64,000 nucleotides of DNA from positions 248,001-312,000 of the forward strand of contig NW_024104446.1 in the NCBI RefSeq assembly GCF_003945595.2, in the 5' to 3' direction. The translations under genes were made by a program, and so were the position numbers. This document shows positions 1 to 13,428 of this stretch, piece after piece. The notes beneath the pieces are model-generated. The model searched no databases. It worked only from the letters and a program-made list of their open reading frames with translations, and was not told where the DNA came from. How positions within the stretch are numbered: position 1 is the stretch's first letter; every line of letters starts with the position of its first letter. Origin of the DNA: Pipra filicauda (taxonomy: Eukaryota > Chordata > Aves > Passeriformes > Pipridae).

Positions 1-3000
1 AGGAGTTCATATATAAAGCGATTCGTGAGCAATCAACATTCAATATTCAGGCTATTCATCACAGCCCCCAACCACAGGAAGAATTTGTTTTCATTGAGAC
101 ATGAATACTGAGTTAATGATAGGGGTCTGAAAATAAGGTACCTCAGACATGAAAAAATTACCCTAATCTGACTAATTCTAGAACTAAATTTTCTACAAAA
201 ACTGAGCTTACAGCAACACTTTAAAAAACTCATTTAGAAGGTTTCCATTACACATTTCTCAAATGAAGGCATTTCTACACAACTTAAAAGAGTATAAGTA
301 AAATAGATCTTCCAAAGCTAAGGAGGAGAAATAGAAAACTCGGGGTTCCAATGACACTTCAGCAGAAGCCAGAACAGCGGATGCTGTTGCACAGCTACTG
401 TCAGTGGTGCTTCCTACCACCAGGAAGAGTGATGGTGCCGATGTGATGGTGAAAGGCATTTTGGATTCCTAACATAGAAGATAGATGAGAATGAGGAAAT
501 CATTTCCGTTTCTTGTCTGTTTACAGTTTTGATCCAGGGCAGGCAGAAAATCACAATTATTCTTATCAATAGAATAATACTAATAAATGCCCATGTTTAA
601 GTCCCTCTGCTTGTGTGAAAGGGGAATTTTTTAAAGAAAATGGGTAGAAAGTGAGACAATGGAATGGGAAGAGAAAAAGGCTTATTTGACAGCAGGAAAA
701 CAAAAAAGACAGATGCTATATGATAAAATAGATTCAGACCACAGACATGAGAAACAGAAAGAAGCCTACCCTTTAGCACACACATAAATACTACTTTTTT
801 TTTCTTCAGAAGACCTTAGCATATAACTTCAGATTAGAAAAAGTAGCTATGTAACTACATGCTGCTCAATGATGCTTAAACCAGAGCAATTACCAGTATT
901 CTGTTTGTGGAGACAAGGGATGATTCAAAAGAAAACAAAATAATCAAAAAGAATACTTTTTACACTAAACATCTATACCTCCTACCCAGAGGATTAAAGA
1001 GACCTTCGTTTTGGAAGGCAAGATGACTAATGAAGACAGAAAATTCTTTTGTTTTTTCTGTTTCTGAATAATGGAATGCTTCACTGAGGGAAATAAAGTG
1101 CACAGAAATATGGGAGTATACTATTACAGAAATCTGGAATTAGAACATAGAATTTTTAATTAAACTTTGCTTTGAAAACTTCCTTGATGACTGTGATGTA
1201 CGAATAAATCATTCTGACTACTTTGCAAGATGGAACTCAGTGGTACAAATGTTTTACACTTGGAATATCTGAAACCGAAACAAAAACAAAATTACAGCCC
1301 TACTAGGACTTAAAATCCTAATATAAATTTTTAATGTATCACCCTCATTTATATAAAAAATAGTATTATCTATGTTCTTGATCTCAAAGAATCCTGGGTC
1401 AGTTCAAGGCTCTTCACAGCGTATTTTATACGCATTTCATATAAGCTATCTTCAGAGAAAGAGGGATGAAACAGAGCAATAGTTTACACTGTCAGGCAGC
1501 AAAACTGTCATCATACATGAAAAACAAAGTAAACAAGGACATAAGAAGAGAAACATTTTCTTTAAAAGTCACATTTGGTAGAAACACCATGCTCTTTTGC
1601 TTATCAAGCACTTTCTTCATAGCTGCACTTTCACTAACCTCAAAACTGAATTCCACCATTACCTCAGTTTAATAGTTAAAATGAAATTGATTTGTAACAT
1701 ATTTCAATTCATAAACTGCAATCAATAAAAACATAATACTTCCTATCAACCCTTATAATATCTTTTAATATATTTCCATGTCTTTCCTTTTCTTCCATTA
1801 GTTTCTTCAGCACAACAGCAATCTCAGCCTATGACCTGAAGGAGACTCTACTCCAATTCTCCTCTTGAAACCTCTTAGCTCTAACCTTGAAGAGCTTTTA
1901 TTTCTCTTTTGAGCTCTAGTATGTAGTTCTGAAACACTTTCAACACCATTCTTATCTTCTCAGAGTACAGTAATAGCCCAGTGCAGCAAAGATTTTCAAG
2001 GCATGATGAAATAGTTTCACTCAGCTTCTGTATATCCTGATGGACAGAGTTATCTTTGGTCAGGGGTTAATCAAATATTATCTCTTGCAGCAATGGGAGA
2101 TTCGGCAGGCAATTCCCAAAAATATCTGGTGCTTTATAAAAGCACAAGGGCAGGACAACTCTTTTCCTTAGACTAAATACCTATTTTAAAATTTACTGAA
2201 AACATGTTTATTTCATGCAAAGATTAATTAAAGTCTACTTACACAGTCATCATAATTGGGGGGAAAAAAACCCCCACACCACCAAAACTAAGAATACCAG
2301 AAGAAACTGAGAAAATGAATTAAAGCTATTTCTTAATTTTCATCACCATAACATAGCTTCTCTTCTTTGAAGAAAGACTTCTTTCCATCACTTATTAAAT
2401 CATATTTCATGCTGATTTCATGCTTGTACAGGGTTTTGACTAATAACAAAAAAATTAATTTCATATCGAGATTGAAGTAAAGAAAAAAATCATATAGGTA
2501 GGTTTGTATGTAAATTTTGTAGTATAACACTAAATCCTCCAATATACCCAGTCATAGATTCAGCTGCAGAGGACACATAGACTCACAGAGCTCTCCAAAA
2601 TTCATATGATGATTCTATGAAGCAAATGAAGGTGGTCCCTTTGCATTTCCCCAATGTATGAATTTTCTCCATTCCTAATACCTGTAAAGAACCTATCATA
2701 AAAGGATATGAAATAAAATCAAAGATAAATAATGGTTGATACCACAAAAGTCATCAACAGTACCCAGATGCCCAATCTCTTCTGAAAATGAGCATCCAAA
2801 CATCCAGATGACCTAAAAATGCTACATAGTAATGATCTGCAACTTACAGAATTTGAGAAGTAAATATATTTGTAAAGAAGGGGGCAAGACACTAGTAATT
2901 ATCAACAAAAATATCAATTTGGTTGGAAAAAAATATGATTCCTTTCATACTTTCTTGATTAAATAATAACTTTGAGAATTTCAATTAATCTGCTTGATAA

Positions 3001-4974
3001 TAAAATGTCATTTATATTGTGTCTGCAGGTCAACTGCCATTTACAGAAACAATATTAATGTTTGCATTATGTAGTTAAGAGAAAGATTCTCCTTAACAAT
3101 GTTTTCAGATCAGAGAAATAACTTTGCTATTGAAAGTTCAAAAAACTCAGTTATATTCTACCACTAGTTGCATATTGAATATGAAAGTTTATTTTATCTA
3201 TATGATTAAATCAGAAACAGAAATGACTAATTAATTTCCAAAATATTTCACAGAACTAAGACTGCAATGATACAATTAGTCAAAACAAAGTCAGTGATGT
3301 CTTTAATCAGTTCTGAATGCTATTCTTTCATACTTTCTTTCTATTCCTAAAATAAAAGACAAAACCCCCACAAACTTTCAGAATAGAAGGTTGTAGCAAT
3401 TTATCAACTCCCTGAGCAGAAGGGCAAAATAGTCCATTCAATTAAAGAGTATGTACTAGACCAATTGTATTATCGCTCCTTGTGGAGCAAAGGGCTCAAA
3501 TTGTCAACATACTGGCAGTGACAGAAGAGTCAATTGGTAAAAGACCAATTTAATTTGTTTTTAAAATGTTCACGTGAAACTCAGGAAGCTGAAAATGGAC
3601 CAGTTTAATCCACTTCTTCTAAAACCCATTAACTGCTTTCTAGTAATCACTCCTTAGTTCTATGAAACTTTTGATTTCAATTATGAATTATTGCTCCTTC
3701 ATAACAACTTCAGAGACAATTGTAAATACTCCTGATCCTCACTGCTCTTTTCCCTCTACAGAATGCCTGTCTGTCATACCCTGAGAAGGATGATTTCATT
3801 CACTTAGTAAGATGAAACCAATGGATTCACCTCACTTTTGTTGTTACAAATTGTTCACATCAAAAAGGATTACTGAAAAAAATTATATCACTGAAAACAT
3901 AATGAAAGCACAGCAATTATAGCAGACAGGACATACCTGCTTCCCTAAAGGAGAATTAAACCTGCCCAGTTTTTTTAAAACCTCTAATTTTAGAGATTTT
4001 AGAAACTGCCTGTGTCACCTTTCCTTTCAGCATGTCTAAACTAAATATCTCCTACTGATATTTAGTCCCATTTCTTCTTCTAGTTCTCTCTCTCCGTCTC
4101 CTTCCCCCATCATTAATCGGACAACTTTAGCTGTGGTATCACCCTTTAAATCTTTTCTTCCTGAGATTAACAAGTGAACCCATTTCAGTATTGTCTCAAG
4201 TTATTTTTTCTAAACCTCTTTGCAACTTTTACTATTCTTTGAACACTGATGTTGAAACCAAAAAACCTGAGTAGAGCAAAAGGACTGCTCTAAAAATCTC
4301 ATTTAAAACACTGTTCTTCAAGGCAACTAATCTTGTTTGATGTCTTTGTATTACCTTTCATTTTGTTCTCTTTGTATCCTGAGTTACTGTTTGAACAATA
4401 TTAACACAAGAAGCACCAGCTTAGCCATAGAATTTTAAAGTATAATATTAGTATGATCGTTTAAATAACAACTTGCTTTTGCGACATTGTACTTTAAAAA
4501 GCCTTTAAAAACCTTATTAGTATTATATATAATTAATAACAATTGAATCTTTCCCTCTAAAAACCCTAGAAATATTATTGTAATGATGCAGCATTTACCA
4601 TTAAGTTCCTTCTCATAGAAAACACAATTAACCTTAGGACATCTACTATCATATTGTTAGCAAATTGTCGCTACTGAATCTTCCATATTTATCAGTCTAA
4701 ATTAAAAATACTGAAACAAAAAAATTCCTTCCTCCACAATTTCCTTGATTTCACCACACTGACTGAGGCTAAACAAAGGTAACAGTTAAACATCATGAAA
4801 ATCAGTTTAAAAAATATGAGCAAGCATTTAAACAGGAGGTTATTTCACAAATATAAAAACCCACACACGAAGTATTTTACACAAAGTGAATGTACCTCCA
4901 GTAAGTCAGTATTTGTGCTAATGGAGACAGCATGTAAGTGGACCTGGTGATGGTTTAACACCATGGTATCATTC

Positions 4975-4999
4975 GGTTTATCATTGTGAATGATAAACC
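4975..4999. repeat. Perfect inverted repeat, 11-base arms
   Basis: GGTTTATCATT and its exact complement are separated by GTG. An imperfect related TGGTTTAACACCATGG sequence lies just upstream. No gene is associated. Confidence 0.85.
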
Positions 5000-5249
5000 A
5001 TGAGAAAGCATCTCACAAATGAAACTCCATTTAATGATCGTACAGAGTATTTGTAAAATCAGGAGTATAAATTCACATTGGTCCTGTCATGATAAAGCAG
5101 CTATGCATTGCCATTATGCACACAGATTTCACTGGTTGCCTTAACAGATTTAATTCTATTATATAGAACAGAATTTGAGTTTGTCACCTCAAATGAAATC
5201 AGTTTATTTCCTGTTGAATTGTTCTGTGAATTTTTGTTATTGTTGTTTT

Positions 5250-5278
5250 GGGGGGGGGTAGGGTGTTTGTTTGTTTTT
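5250..5278 (+). repeat. G run and T/G low-complexity tract
   Basis: A run of nine G is followed by TAGGGTGTTTGTTTGTTTTTT. This is simple low-complexity sequence. Confidence 0.8.
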
Positions 5279-6867
5279 TAATCAGAAGTCCTTGCCCTCT
5301 TCCATCTGGCTGCTACAACAGGTGTAGAATAAGCAGCACTAAAGCAACTTCTCCAAACTACACCAGCCAAGCATAAAGAAAAATACAAATGGAATGTGAG
5401 GCGTCTTAATGGAGTAACCGAAATTGTAGCAATAACAATGGTACTGAGCAATTTAATCTTCTAACTGCAAAATGATGTTTTGACAGACTAATAACTGTAC
5501 ACTGCACTGTTATTCTATTCAAAGATTCAAACTGAAGGTGAAGAACCATTAGGGTGGCCAGGAAGGGAACAGGAAATGAATCTTAAATGCAAAGAATAGA
5601 GCTTGCTTAGGCATGTAAAAGGCTGACAGGGAATAGGATTGCCATGCATAAATACAAAAAATGGGATAAACACCAGGAAGGATGAAGAGCTACTGATGTC
5701 ATAGAAAATGGCTGCACAATAGCAAATATGTCTAAAAAGAATGACTATATTTATGGAGATAAAGGAGATTGTGAAACTATTTTAAGTTCAAATCACGAGG
5801 GAATCTGCTTTTAAAAACAGAGCTTATGAAAACATTTGCCAGGTAACATATCCCGTTACATATCCAGAAATTACTTTAAACACACAGTTTTAGACATTGT
5901 TCAGGTCCAAATAATTAATACAGAAGAGGAACCAAAGAAGAGGTAAAATAATACCAAATAAGACAAAGGACTGTCAAAAGAATATGGTGACTGTATCCAT
6001 ATTCAAGACGTTTTCAAGTTGCTCTTATTTATATGAACTCTAAATAAAATTCAAAGGAAGTGGATGTAAGGAGATGAGTATCAGTCTTTACAATGAAACA
6101 AAGACAAGATTCAAACATATCAGATTAGTGTAATATTCCCAACTCCTCAGGATGCCTCTTCTAGTTAGAACGGAGAAGAGAATTGATTACACTGCAAATA
6201 ACACAGCTGCAATTGATTTTTTTTTTCTACCACTACACCACAGATGAATATAGCTAAAAAAGGTTTTCAAAACAAATCAAGTTCTGTGGTTAATGCCCAT
6301 AGAATATAAAAGAGGCGTTATTAGTTTAAAAAAAACCAAACAATCCAAGAGTGTTATCATTTTACAAAAAAAAAGCATTATAAACTTACAGTAGCTAATA
6401 TAGGTATGATGTGAATTAAATAGCTTTTTACTTTTTCTAAAGCCTAAAGATAAGGTAACAGCTAAGGAAAAGTCTATTCTTGCTGGTGCATATGGGTCTT
6501 AACTACAAGAGTGTTACCTAGGGCAGAATACACATCTTTTGTTACATCCTCAGTGAAGAGCTGACATAAGCACTTCAGATTGTCATGAATGTCTTGTGTT
6601 TGGGATGAATGCAGTGATACAGTTACACCAAGGCTTATGCTGAGGAGTATTCCAGTAATACATCCCCAACGAGAAAGTAGAGCCAAAAAGTTACTGTTAA
6701 ACTTTTGAATGTACATTTTAGGGATCCTTTCTCCACTGACATCTCACCTCCTACTCTGCAAAGTCTAACAGTAACAATAAAAAAAAATGTAAATCTTCCA
6801 CCCTTATATTTCAGTTTAAAAGCAGTTTTACAGTCTTCCCCCCTTTCATCCTTGCTGCTACCAAAGG

Positions 6868-6923
6868 ATCATAGAATCATTTAGGTTGGAAAACACCTCT
6901 AAAATCATCAAGGCAAACTGTTA
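6868..6923 (-). mobile_element. CR1 LINE 3'-end fragment
   Basis: The block ATCATAGAATCATTTAGGTT, followed by a diverged GGAAaacACCTcTAAAATCATC-type sequence, is the complement of the conserved CR1 3' end. Only about 55 bases are recognisable, as is usual for 5'-truncated CR1 copies in birds. It is diverged, so the insertion is old. Confidence 0.75.
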
Positions 6924-7022
6924 AGAGATGTACTCCATCCTTGATCTTTCCAATCTCTTGCGTATACACACAAGCACTGTCAAACTTTCAATATAGGAAT
7001 GTATATATAAAATAATAATGCC

Positions 7023-7046
7023 AAAAGGGGGAGGGGAGGAGAGAGA
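7023..7046 (+). repeat. Purine-only G/A tract
   Basis: Twenty-four consecutive purines, mostly G-rich (GGGGGAGGGGAGGAGAGAGA). This is low-complexity sequence with no further feature. Confidence 0.8.
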
Positions 7047-7057
7047 CTATTCAGATA

Positions 7058-7102
7058 TAACATTTAAGTAACATTTTATTAAGTAACATTTAAGTAACAT
7101 TT
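7058..7102. repeat. 19-base tandem duplication, period 26
   Basis: The 19-base unit TAACATTTAAGTAACATTT occurs at 7058-7076 and again, identically, at 7084-7102. Within each unit the sequence TAACATTT is itself repeated, so the block is a small nested repeat. It lies just after a purine-only G/A tract at 7023-7046. Confidence 0.9.
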
Positions 7103-9089
7103 CGTTCCTTATGAAGGCAGATATAAATATTTGGCTCAAAAGGCCTAACTGGATAAACATCAAAAGAAACTGTCTTGTACTTATATTATACAACTTATTA
7201 TTTAAAATAATGACCTCGAATTTTAACTAGTTTCATTATTTTCAAAATCTTGGGGTTGGAGGGACTTTCAAGAAGAATGTAGTAAATTGCATTGAATTCT
7301 TCATATTGATCTTAATGTTCTCTGTAAACTCATTGAACTCACATTTTACCACATAGTAGTAAGTCACTAACTTAGAGTGTCTTAAAGAGATGGCAAAAAA
7401 GGGATCTCACTGCTGTCCCCTACTACTTAATCAGTAGGTTGCAGAGAAAATGGAGTCAGAGTTTTCTCAGAGGTGCACAGAAAGAGGATTAGATACAATG
7501 AACATAAACTGCAACAGATACAAGGAAAGAAAAACTGACTAGACAAGGATCTGATCAATCAGATCTTACTTTGAAGTTGGCCCTGATCTGAGCACGGAAT
7601 TGGACTGGAGACCTTCAGAGGTTTGTCTCACACAAACTATTCTCTGTTTCCCAGACCCAGAACTTCTGACGCTTCCATTAGAGATAACTAATAGAAAAAC
7701 TTCATTATCAGTGAAAATTAGTCATTTTGTAAATCTCTTATACGTACACAGCAGAGAATTTCTCAGACACTACCACTGAGAATAAAGCAAAACTAAAATT
7801 ACCTTAAATGAAAACAATTCAAAGCCTGCACAAAGATGGTATTAGGAGACAAAGGAGTAATGATGATTCTATACACATACAAACAGCTTTTATTTCACTC
7901 ATTTGAGAATATCTGACAGCTTGAATGGTTTTTCACTACCTGGCCTGATAGTTAATACGGCAATTTTAACAAGACTGCAATCTGTAACAATGTCAGTCTT
8001 GTGTATTTTTCTTGTCACTGTAAGGAATAATAATAAAAGGAAAAGACAAGGAAGTAAAATGAGGACATCATGAAACAAAAAGAAAAGAGGAAGGAAAGAA
8101 AGGCACAAGATTCATCTTCCCCCAGTTTATGTAAGGTATATTAATCAAGGGCTAACAATGAAAGACTGGAACAATGAATAAACTTCAAGTAAGATAAACA
8201 ATAATGTTGGACTGGAATAGAAAAATCTGTAGAGCACATTGGTCTAAAAGTTCATCTTATAAGCTTTAAGAATATGTTAAAAACAAGTATTCTACAACCA
8301 GCAGTTCTTACACATTTTCACAGACCACTACGCTCCAATCCACGTCTATATCTCCTAACCTATTCCCAACAACATACATAGCAATATGAGTAACAGAACT
8401 TACATTGTTTCTGGATATTTTCCTGTTTCTACATTCAAAGAAATTGTATTAGTCCTTCTGGCAAAACGCTCACTTTGATAAACTAGAATAAAAATTCAAC
8501 ATGGCACATATTAAATTTTTAACTAATGCAAAATGTAATTGCAAATAGAGATTTGTATTTGTACAAATGTGTTTCTAATGCAAGGCAAAGCAAGATTCTT
8601 GGATCTTAGTTTTCTAGTGTTATTTAAAGCTTTTGTCAATAACTAGCAAGAAAATAATATCATTATTAATATTTTTTATTTGTCATGCTGAGGTAAGAAA
8701 GTGAAAATAATACTCACTCACCAAGTGTATAGGAGGATAATGGGAAGGTAAGAGAAGTAAAAACTGCATTTGATAGAATAAATGTGGAATCAAAGAACGA
8801 AGATCATTCTCAAGGACTTAGTGACACTGAAAAACATTTGGGTTATGGTAGATAGTCATTACATCCCCAATGCTGTGATGAAAGAGCTATTTTCCTCCTG
8901 GGTGTATAGAGGAAAATATTGAATGTTGCAAAAAGTATGGATTGGAGTCACAAGAATAAAGAGCAGAAAAGACGGAGCTACGGTTGCTCCAGTTCCTTAG
9001 GCAGCACAGCGTGCCCATGCTGCTGAAAAGCACCCTTTTTCTGCCCCCTCAAGTACATCATTATATCTGTATCCAAAACAGATGCAATC

Positions 9090-9440
9090 ACACTCATAAA
9101 AGTATGTCAGTTCTGGCTTCCACAATTCCCAAGGGATACTGAAATATTGGAGGGTTCAGAGAAAAGCTAGAAGAATGACAGTAAGTCTGAAGAAAAGCTA
9201 AAGAAAAGGTGATAGAAAACATGCTATTTACAACAACATCACATCCTTTATAGGAGGAAGATCTTCTTTCTAGAATAAAATTATATTTAAAGACTAGCCC
9301 ATGGAAAGCTACATGAATCAAATGTTTTTAAACAGTGGCAACAATTGACAGAACCATTTAGTAGCAGTCAGGTGCACATCCCATTTTTAGAAATATTTAA
9401 GCCAAGAGTGGATTTTTTTTTAATATAAGGTCTAGTTCAA
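9090..9440 (+). mobile_element. Possible ancient CR1/L3-like LINE remnant
   Basis: The order of short blocks (TCAGTTCTGGCTTCCACAAT, a GGAGGGTTCAGAGAAAAGCTA-like block, later CCCATGGAAAGCTA, AACAGTGGCAACA and ATATTTAAGCCAAGAGTGGA) follows the 3' part of the reverse-transcriptase ORF of old CR1/L3 elements. Identity is low and broken by deletions. This rests on pattern memory only; a repeat-library alignment could easily overturn it. Confidence 0.45.
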
Positions 9441-12400
9441 ACAGCAATTAATTTGTGAAAGCCTATGCTTTAGTTTATGTCTCATGTTAGATTATATGAC
9501 CAAAGCAGCCCCTTCTGGATTTATCATCTATGAGATATAACACCTAGGTAGCAATGAAATCAAGTGCTTACATGAAAAAGTAATGACAAGTAACTAATGT
9601 ACTTAAAGTCAGATTTTAAAAAAAGCAGATGACCTGCAAGCTTTCCACCCTCTTCCTTAATATGCTTATCTGGCTATCTATGTCTGATAATTGTTTGTAT
9701 TGTCTCCCTGAAGGCACAGAATATGTTTGCCTAATATAGACTAAGCAGTTGATGGGTTTTCTTTTGGTTTCTTTAAAATACATTCAATTAGCTTTTTTGA
9801 TAATAAAGAATTATTCAAGAGATTTTTAAAATGACATCATTATCACAATTTAAAGGTCCTTAAAGCATTTGAAAATAAAAACCAACAATCTGTATTTCAT
9901 AATAAATACAAAGAGAATCATGACCCTAACATTGTTTTCCACAGCCTAAAGAAGTGAGCACTCACACTATAATCCAACAAAGAGCACAGCAGCTCCCCAC
10001 TATCTGCCCAACTAACAGTGGAGTTTGCAGGTCTGAGTTTGTCTTCTTGCTAAACAAAAAGCTTGTGATTCTACTCCACTTTGTGCTATTCCTTCTGTGT
10101 TTCTCAGGAAAGGCATTCGTGGACTTTTGACTTCCCCACATCTTCACACTGGTTAGCTCAGCTCAAACCATATATGCATTAGTTAATCCACGAAGAACCA
10201 CAGAACGGTTTTGGATTTTTAAATCCTGGAGTCTCTCGGTGAGTAATATAATACTTTCATTTTGTTATTTTGTCACAGAAATTAATATATTGATTGAATG
10301 GTTAAAAGATTAACCAACCTTTTCAAAAAAGAGGTCTACATGAAATATCTTTTCCCATCAAAAATACCTTAAAGAGATCCTAAAGACCAACATATGGCAA
10401 CTATTTTTCATTCTCAAGGATTGTCTTCTAGTAGCAAACTCCTTGCATCTGTGAGTGCAGTAGCTCCTACAAATTAGAGTGCCATTAAAAATACTGGTTC
10501 ACTGAAATAAAACAATCTTAAGCATGAATGTCTGCTTAATCTAAGGTAGAACTCCTTACTTTAAGGATGCTGATGGCATCTTAGCTCACTCCTGAGAACG
10601 TTCCTGCAGATAAAATAGTCTCAACTTTTGAAGCTTCAGTGCTTTTGGAATGCTGGGATTTAGAGACCCCTGCAAACTAAGCTGTAAGAACCCCTACCAG
10701 TTTTCAGCCAGTTTGCCATAGCCTGAGCAATTAAGCTCGGAAGCTCTAAGGAAAACTCCAGAGCTCTATTTCCAGTCTGTGCTGTCAAGGTTACCTTGTG
10801 CTAAAAACCACTTTTTCCAGTTTCACTGTCTCAGCATGACATACCTTGTTGGTTCAGTGCTCAGAGGTCAGATTTAGAGCCTTCTGTTCACGACACAAGT
10901 GACCACATGTTGAAGGGTAATCCCATGATGTACATGAGCTCTGGTTTGTGTTTTTAGACCAGGGATTCAGTTAGTCCAGGCACCTTGTAGCTCTGAGTGA
11001 CAGTTCAGAGCAGCCTGATCAGCAAAACCACCTGTACCCAGAGGAGCTTAGGAAACCCAAAAGGTACTTTTCCTAACCCTGAAACTCTTGTCCATCTCAG
11101 GACCACAATCATGTTGATAAGGCCAACAAGACTGTCATCCCTGCTCAGCAGATGTGGGGTTCTTGAGATGTCTTCTTCACAAACACCCTGTAGAGAAATT
11201 TTTAACCTGATTTTGGGCTGCTGACATTTTGTTTACTAAGAAATGTTGAAAAACATTGATTTGGCAGAAATCCAAATTTAAACAAAAATATAAGAAACAG
11301 AAATCCTGCACGTTGTCCACATTCATCTACACATTCCTGATCAGAGGGGGCAACTAAGGTTTCTAGAACTGACAGTCATGATAAATGGGTTGAAAATATC
11401 TATTCTCTACCACTAGCAGCTTCCTATTTCCATTCTGATTCCCTATGAGCCAAACATTTACTTTCAAATAATTCTGAAGCCACTGAGTATGACCTTTAAA
11501 GGCTTCTGCAGTTTAACAAGGCACAGATATTTCCTTCAGGGAGAATCTTAATATTTGAAAGTTTTTTTTCTTGTTATTAAAAAATAGTTTCTATATCCCA
11601 TCATAGGTTCCCTCCCAAATCCCAAGAGGAATAAGTGATTTATTTTTCTATGGCTAATCATAAGTCCTGAATAAATATAAGCTACCTTTAAGCAATATTT
11701 TTTTATTTAATTCCGAATGTTCTAACAACATTTTACTTAATTAAGTATATAAGCAAAATGGAAATTACAAGAAAAATCTCAATATCTACTTGTTAAACAT
11801 CATAGAGATAATTTTTATTAGCAAATAACCATATCTATACATCTCTATTGTGTTATATAGCTACCAGTAGATGGTGCCTTGGTTTGCCTGGAAAAGAAAG
11901 CTCCATACAACTGGCACATCAGTTATAGGAGTTCTTATCTCAGACATTCAAATTATACACCAATTAAAACTATGCATCACTGAGGACTAATTATCTCTTA
12001 ATTAGGTATTTTCGTTCCCTTAAATCATCAGCTGAACTATTAACAGGGCTTCTGCTTTCTGAGAAATATATCAACTATGTTAAATATTTACAGATATTCT
12101 GGTGGCTCATATTAAACCTTTTCTAAGGTGATTGGAAAAAGAAATGTACCCGGGAGAATAATGAAATTAACATTTACATTTATTGGAGTGGTGTAGAAGT
12201 TGGCACAATATGGCTGGCCACCTTTTTCTGGTATATTTTAAGACAAATTTTAATTGTTCTACTGTTATTTTTTGAAGTAAAAGAAGTATAATGTAATCAT
12301 CAGAAAACACCTCCTCATTTTAGCAATACCTTAGGATTCATGAGAAGTATTTTGGAAAATGCTGTGTTGGATTTGGGCACATCAAGCTTTTTGGGAATAT

Positions 12401-13179
12401 TATACAGTCTTGTGATTTATTCTCCATACAACTGACCTTGCAACTACAAGGAAATAAATTATAGATATTACAGATAGTCCATTTTCCAAGACAAGAACCA
12501 GTAGGTTTCTGGTGTTACATTTGATTACCCCAGAAAGAAAAAAGGTAACCATAATTACTGTAACAGTCCACATTTGAATAGTAATTTTCAACTACTTTAT
12601 GAAATGCAATAATTATACATGTAACAGATATACCTGTAATAATGTAACTATGACAAGAATTTTTAACAATGGTATTTAACGTGTTGAAGAGCAGAATGGA
12701 ATTTAGTTTTAGAAACTAGCAATACAAAAAATGACACTTTACTTTCAATGCTGCTGTCCTACTGATTTCAATTTTAAAATAATTTTTAATTTTTTCACTT
12801 AGAGCAGTTGTTTTTTTCCAGAAATAACTGTAGAGAAAAAAGTCTATTTAATATATTTTAATCATATATAAAAATAATCCTAGGCATGATATAAATCTGA
12901 ATCTCCAGATCATTCTTTTTTTTGCTAAACAAAGTGCCAGAAAAGTGATCAGATGAGCCACTATGACAAAATATTGAAGCCCAAATGTATTATCAGCAGC
13001 TGTGTGGTCTGTTTTTGAAATTTGTTTCTCTAGATCTACATTCTTCCATTTTACTGCTGTCAGCTAATTCACTTTATAATTTAATGCCTATATTCAATGC
13101 ATAAAACCTGAAAAACACTAAATACTAACGTAACTTTCCTTCCAAGGATAATTTTCATAGCAAGGTGAAGGATGAAAGA

Positions 13180-13428
13180 CTATGGTCTGAAGTTGCATCA
13201 GGGGATGTTTAGATCTGATATTAGGAAAAATATCTTCTCAAAAAGGGTTGTCAAGCACTCGAACAGGCTGCCCAGGGAAGTGGTGGGGTCATCATCCTTG
13301 GAGGTATTCAAAAGCTGTGTAGATGTGGCACTTAGGGATGTGGTTTAGCATTGAACTTGGCAGTGTTAAGGGTTGGACTCAATAATCTTAGAGTCCTTTT
13401 CTACTCTAAATGATTCTATGATTCTATG
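13180..13428 (+). mobile_element. CR1 LINE 3' fragment, about 250 bases
   Basis: This is a sense-oriented CR1 copy. It includes GATATTAGGAAAAATATCTT, the GAACAGGCTGCCCAGGGAAG block, a GGAGGTATTCAAAAG block, GGTTGGACTCAATAATCTTA, and the terminal ATGATTCTATGATTCTATG repeats ending at about 13428. It is the longest CR1 copy in the window, is 5'-truncated and has no intact frame. Confidence 0.92.
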
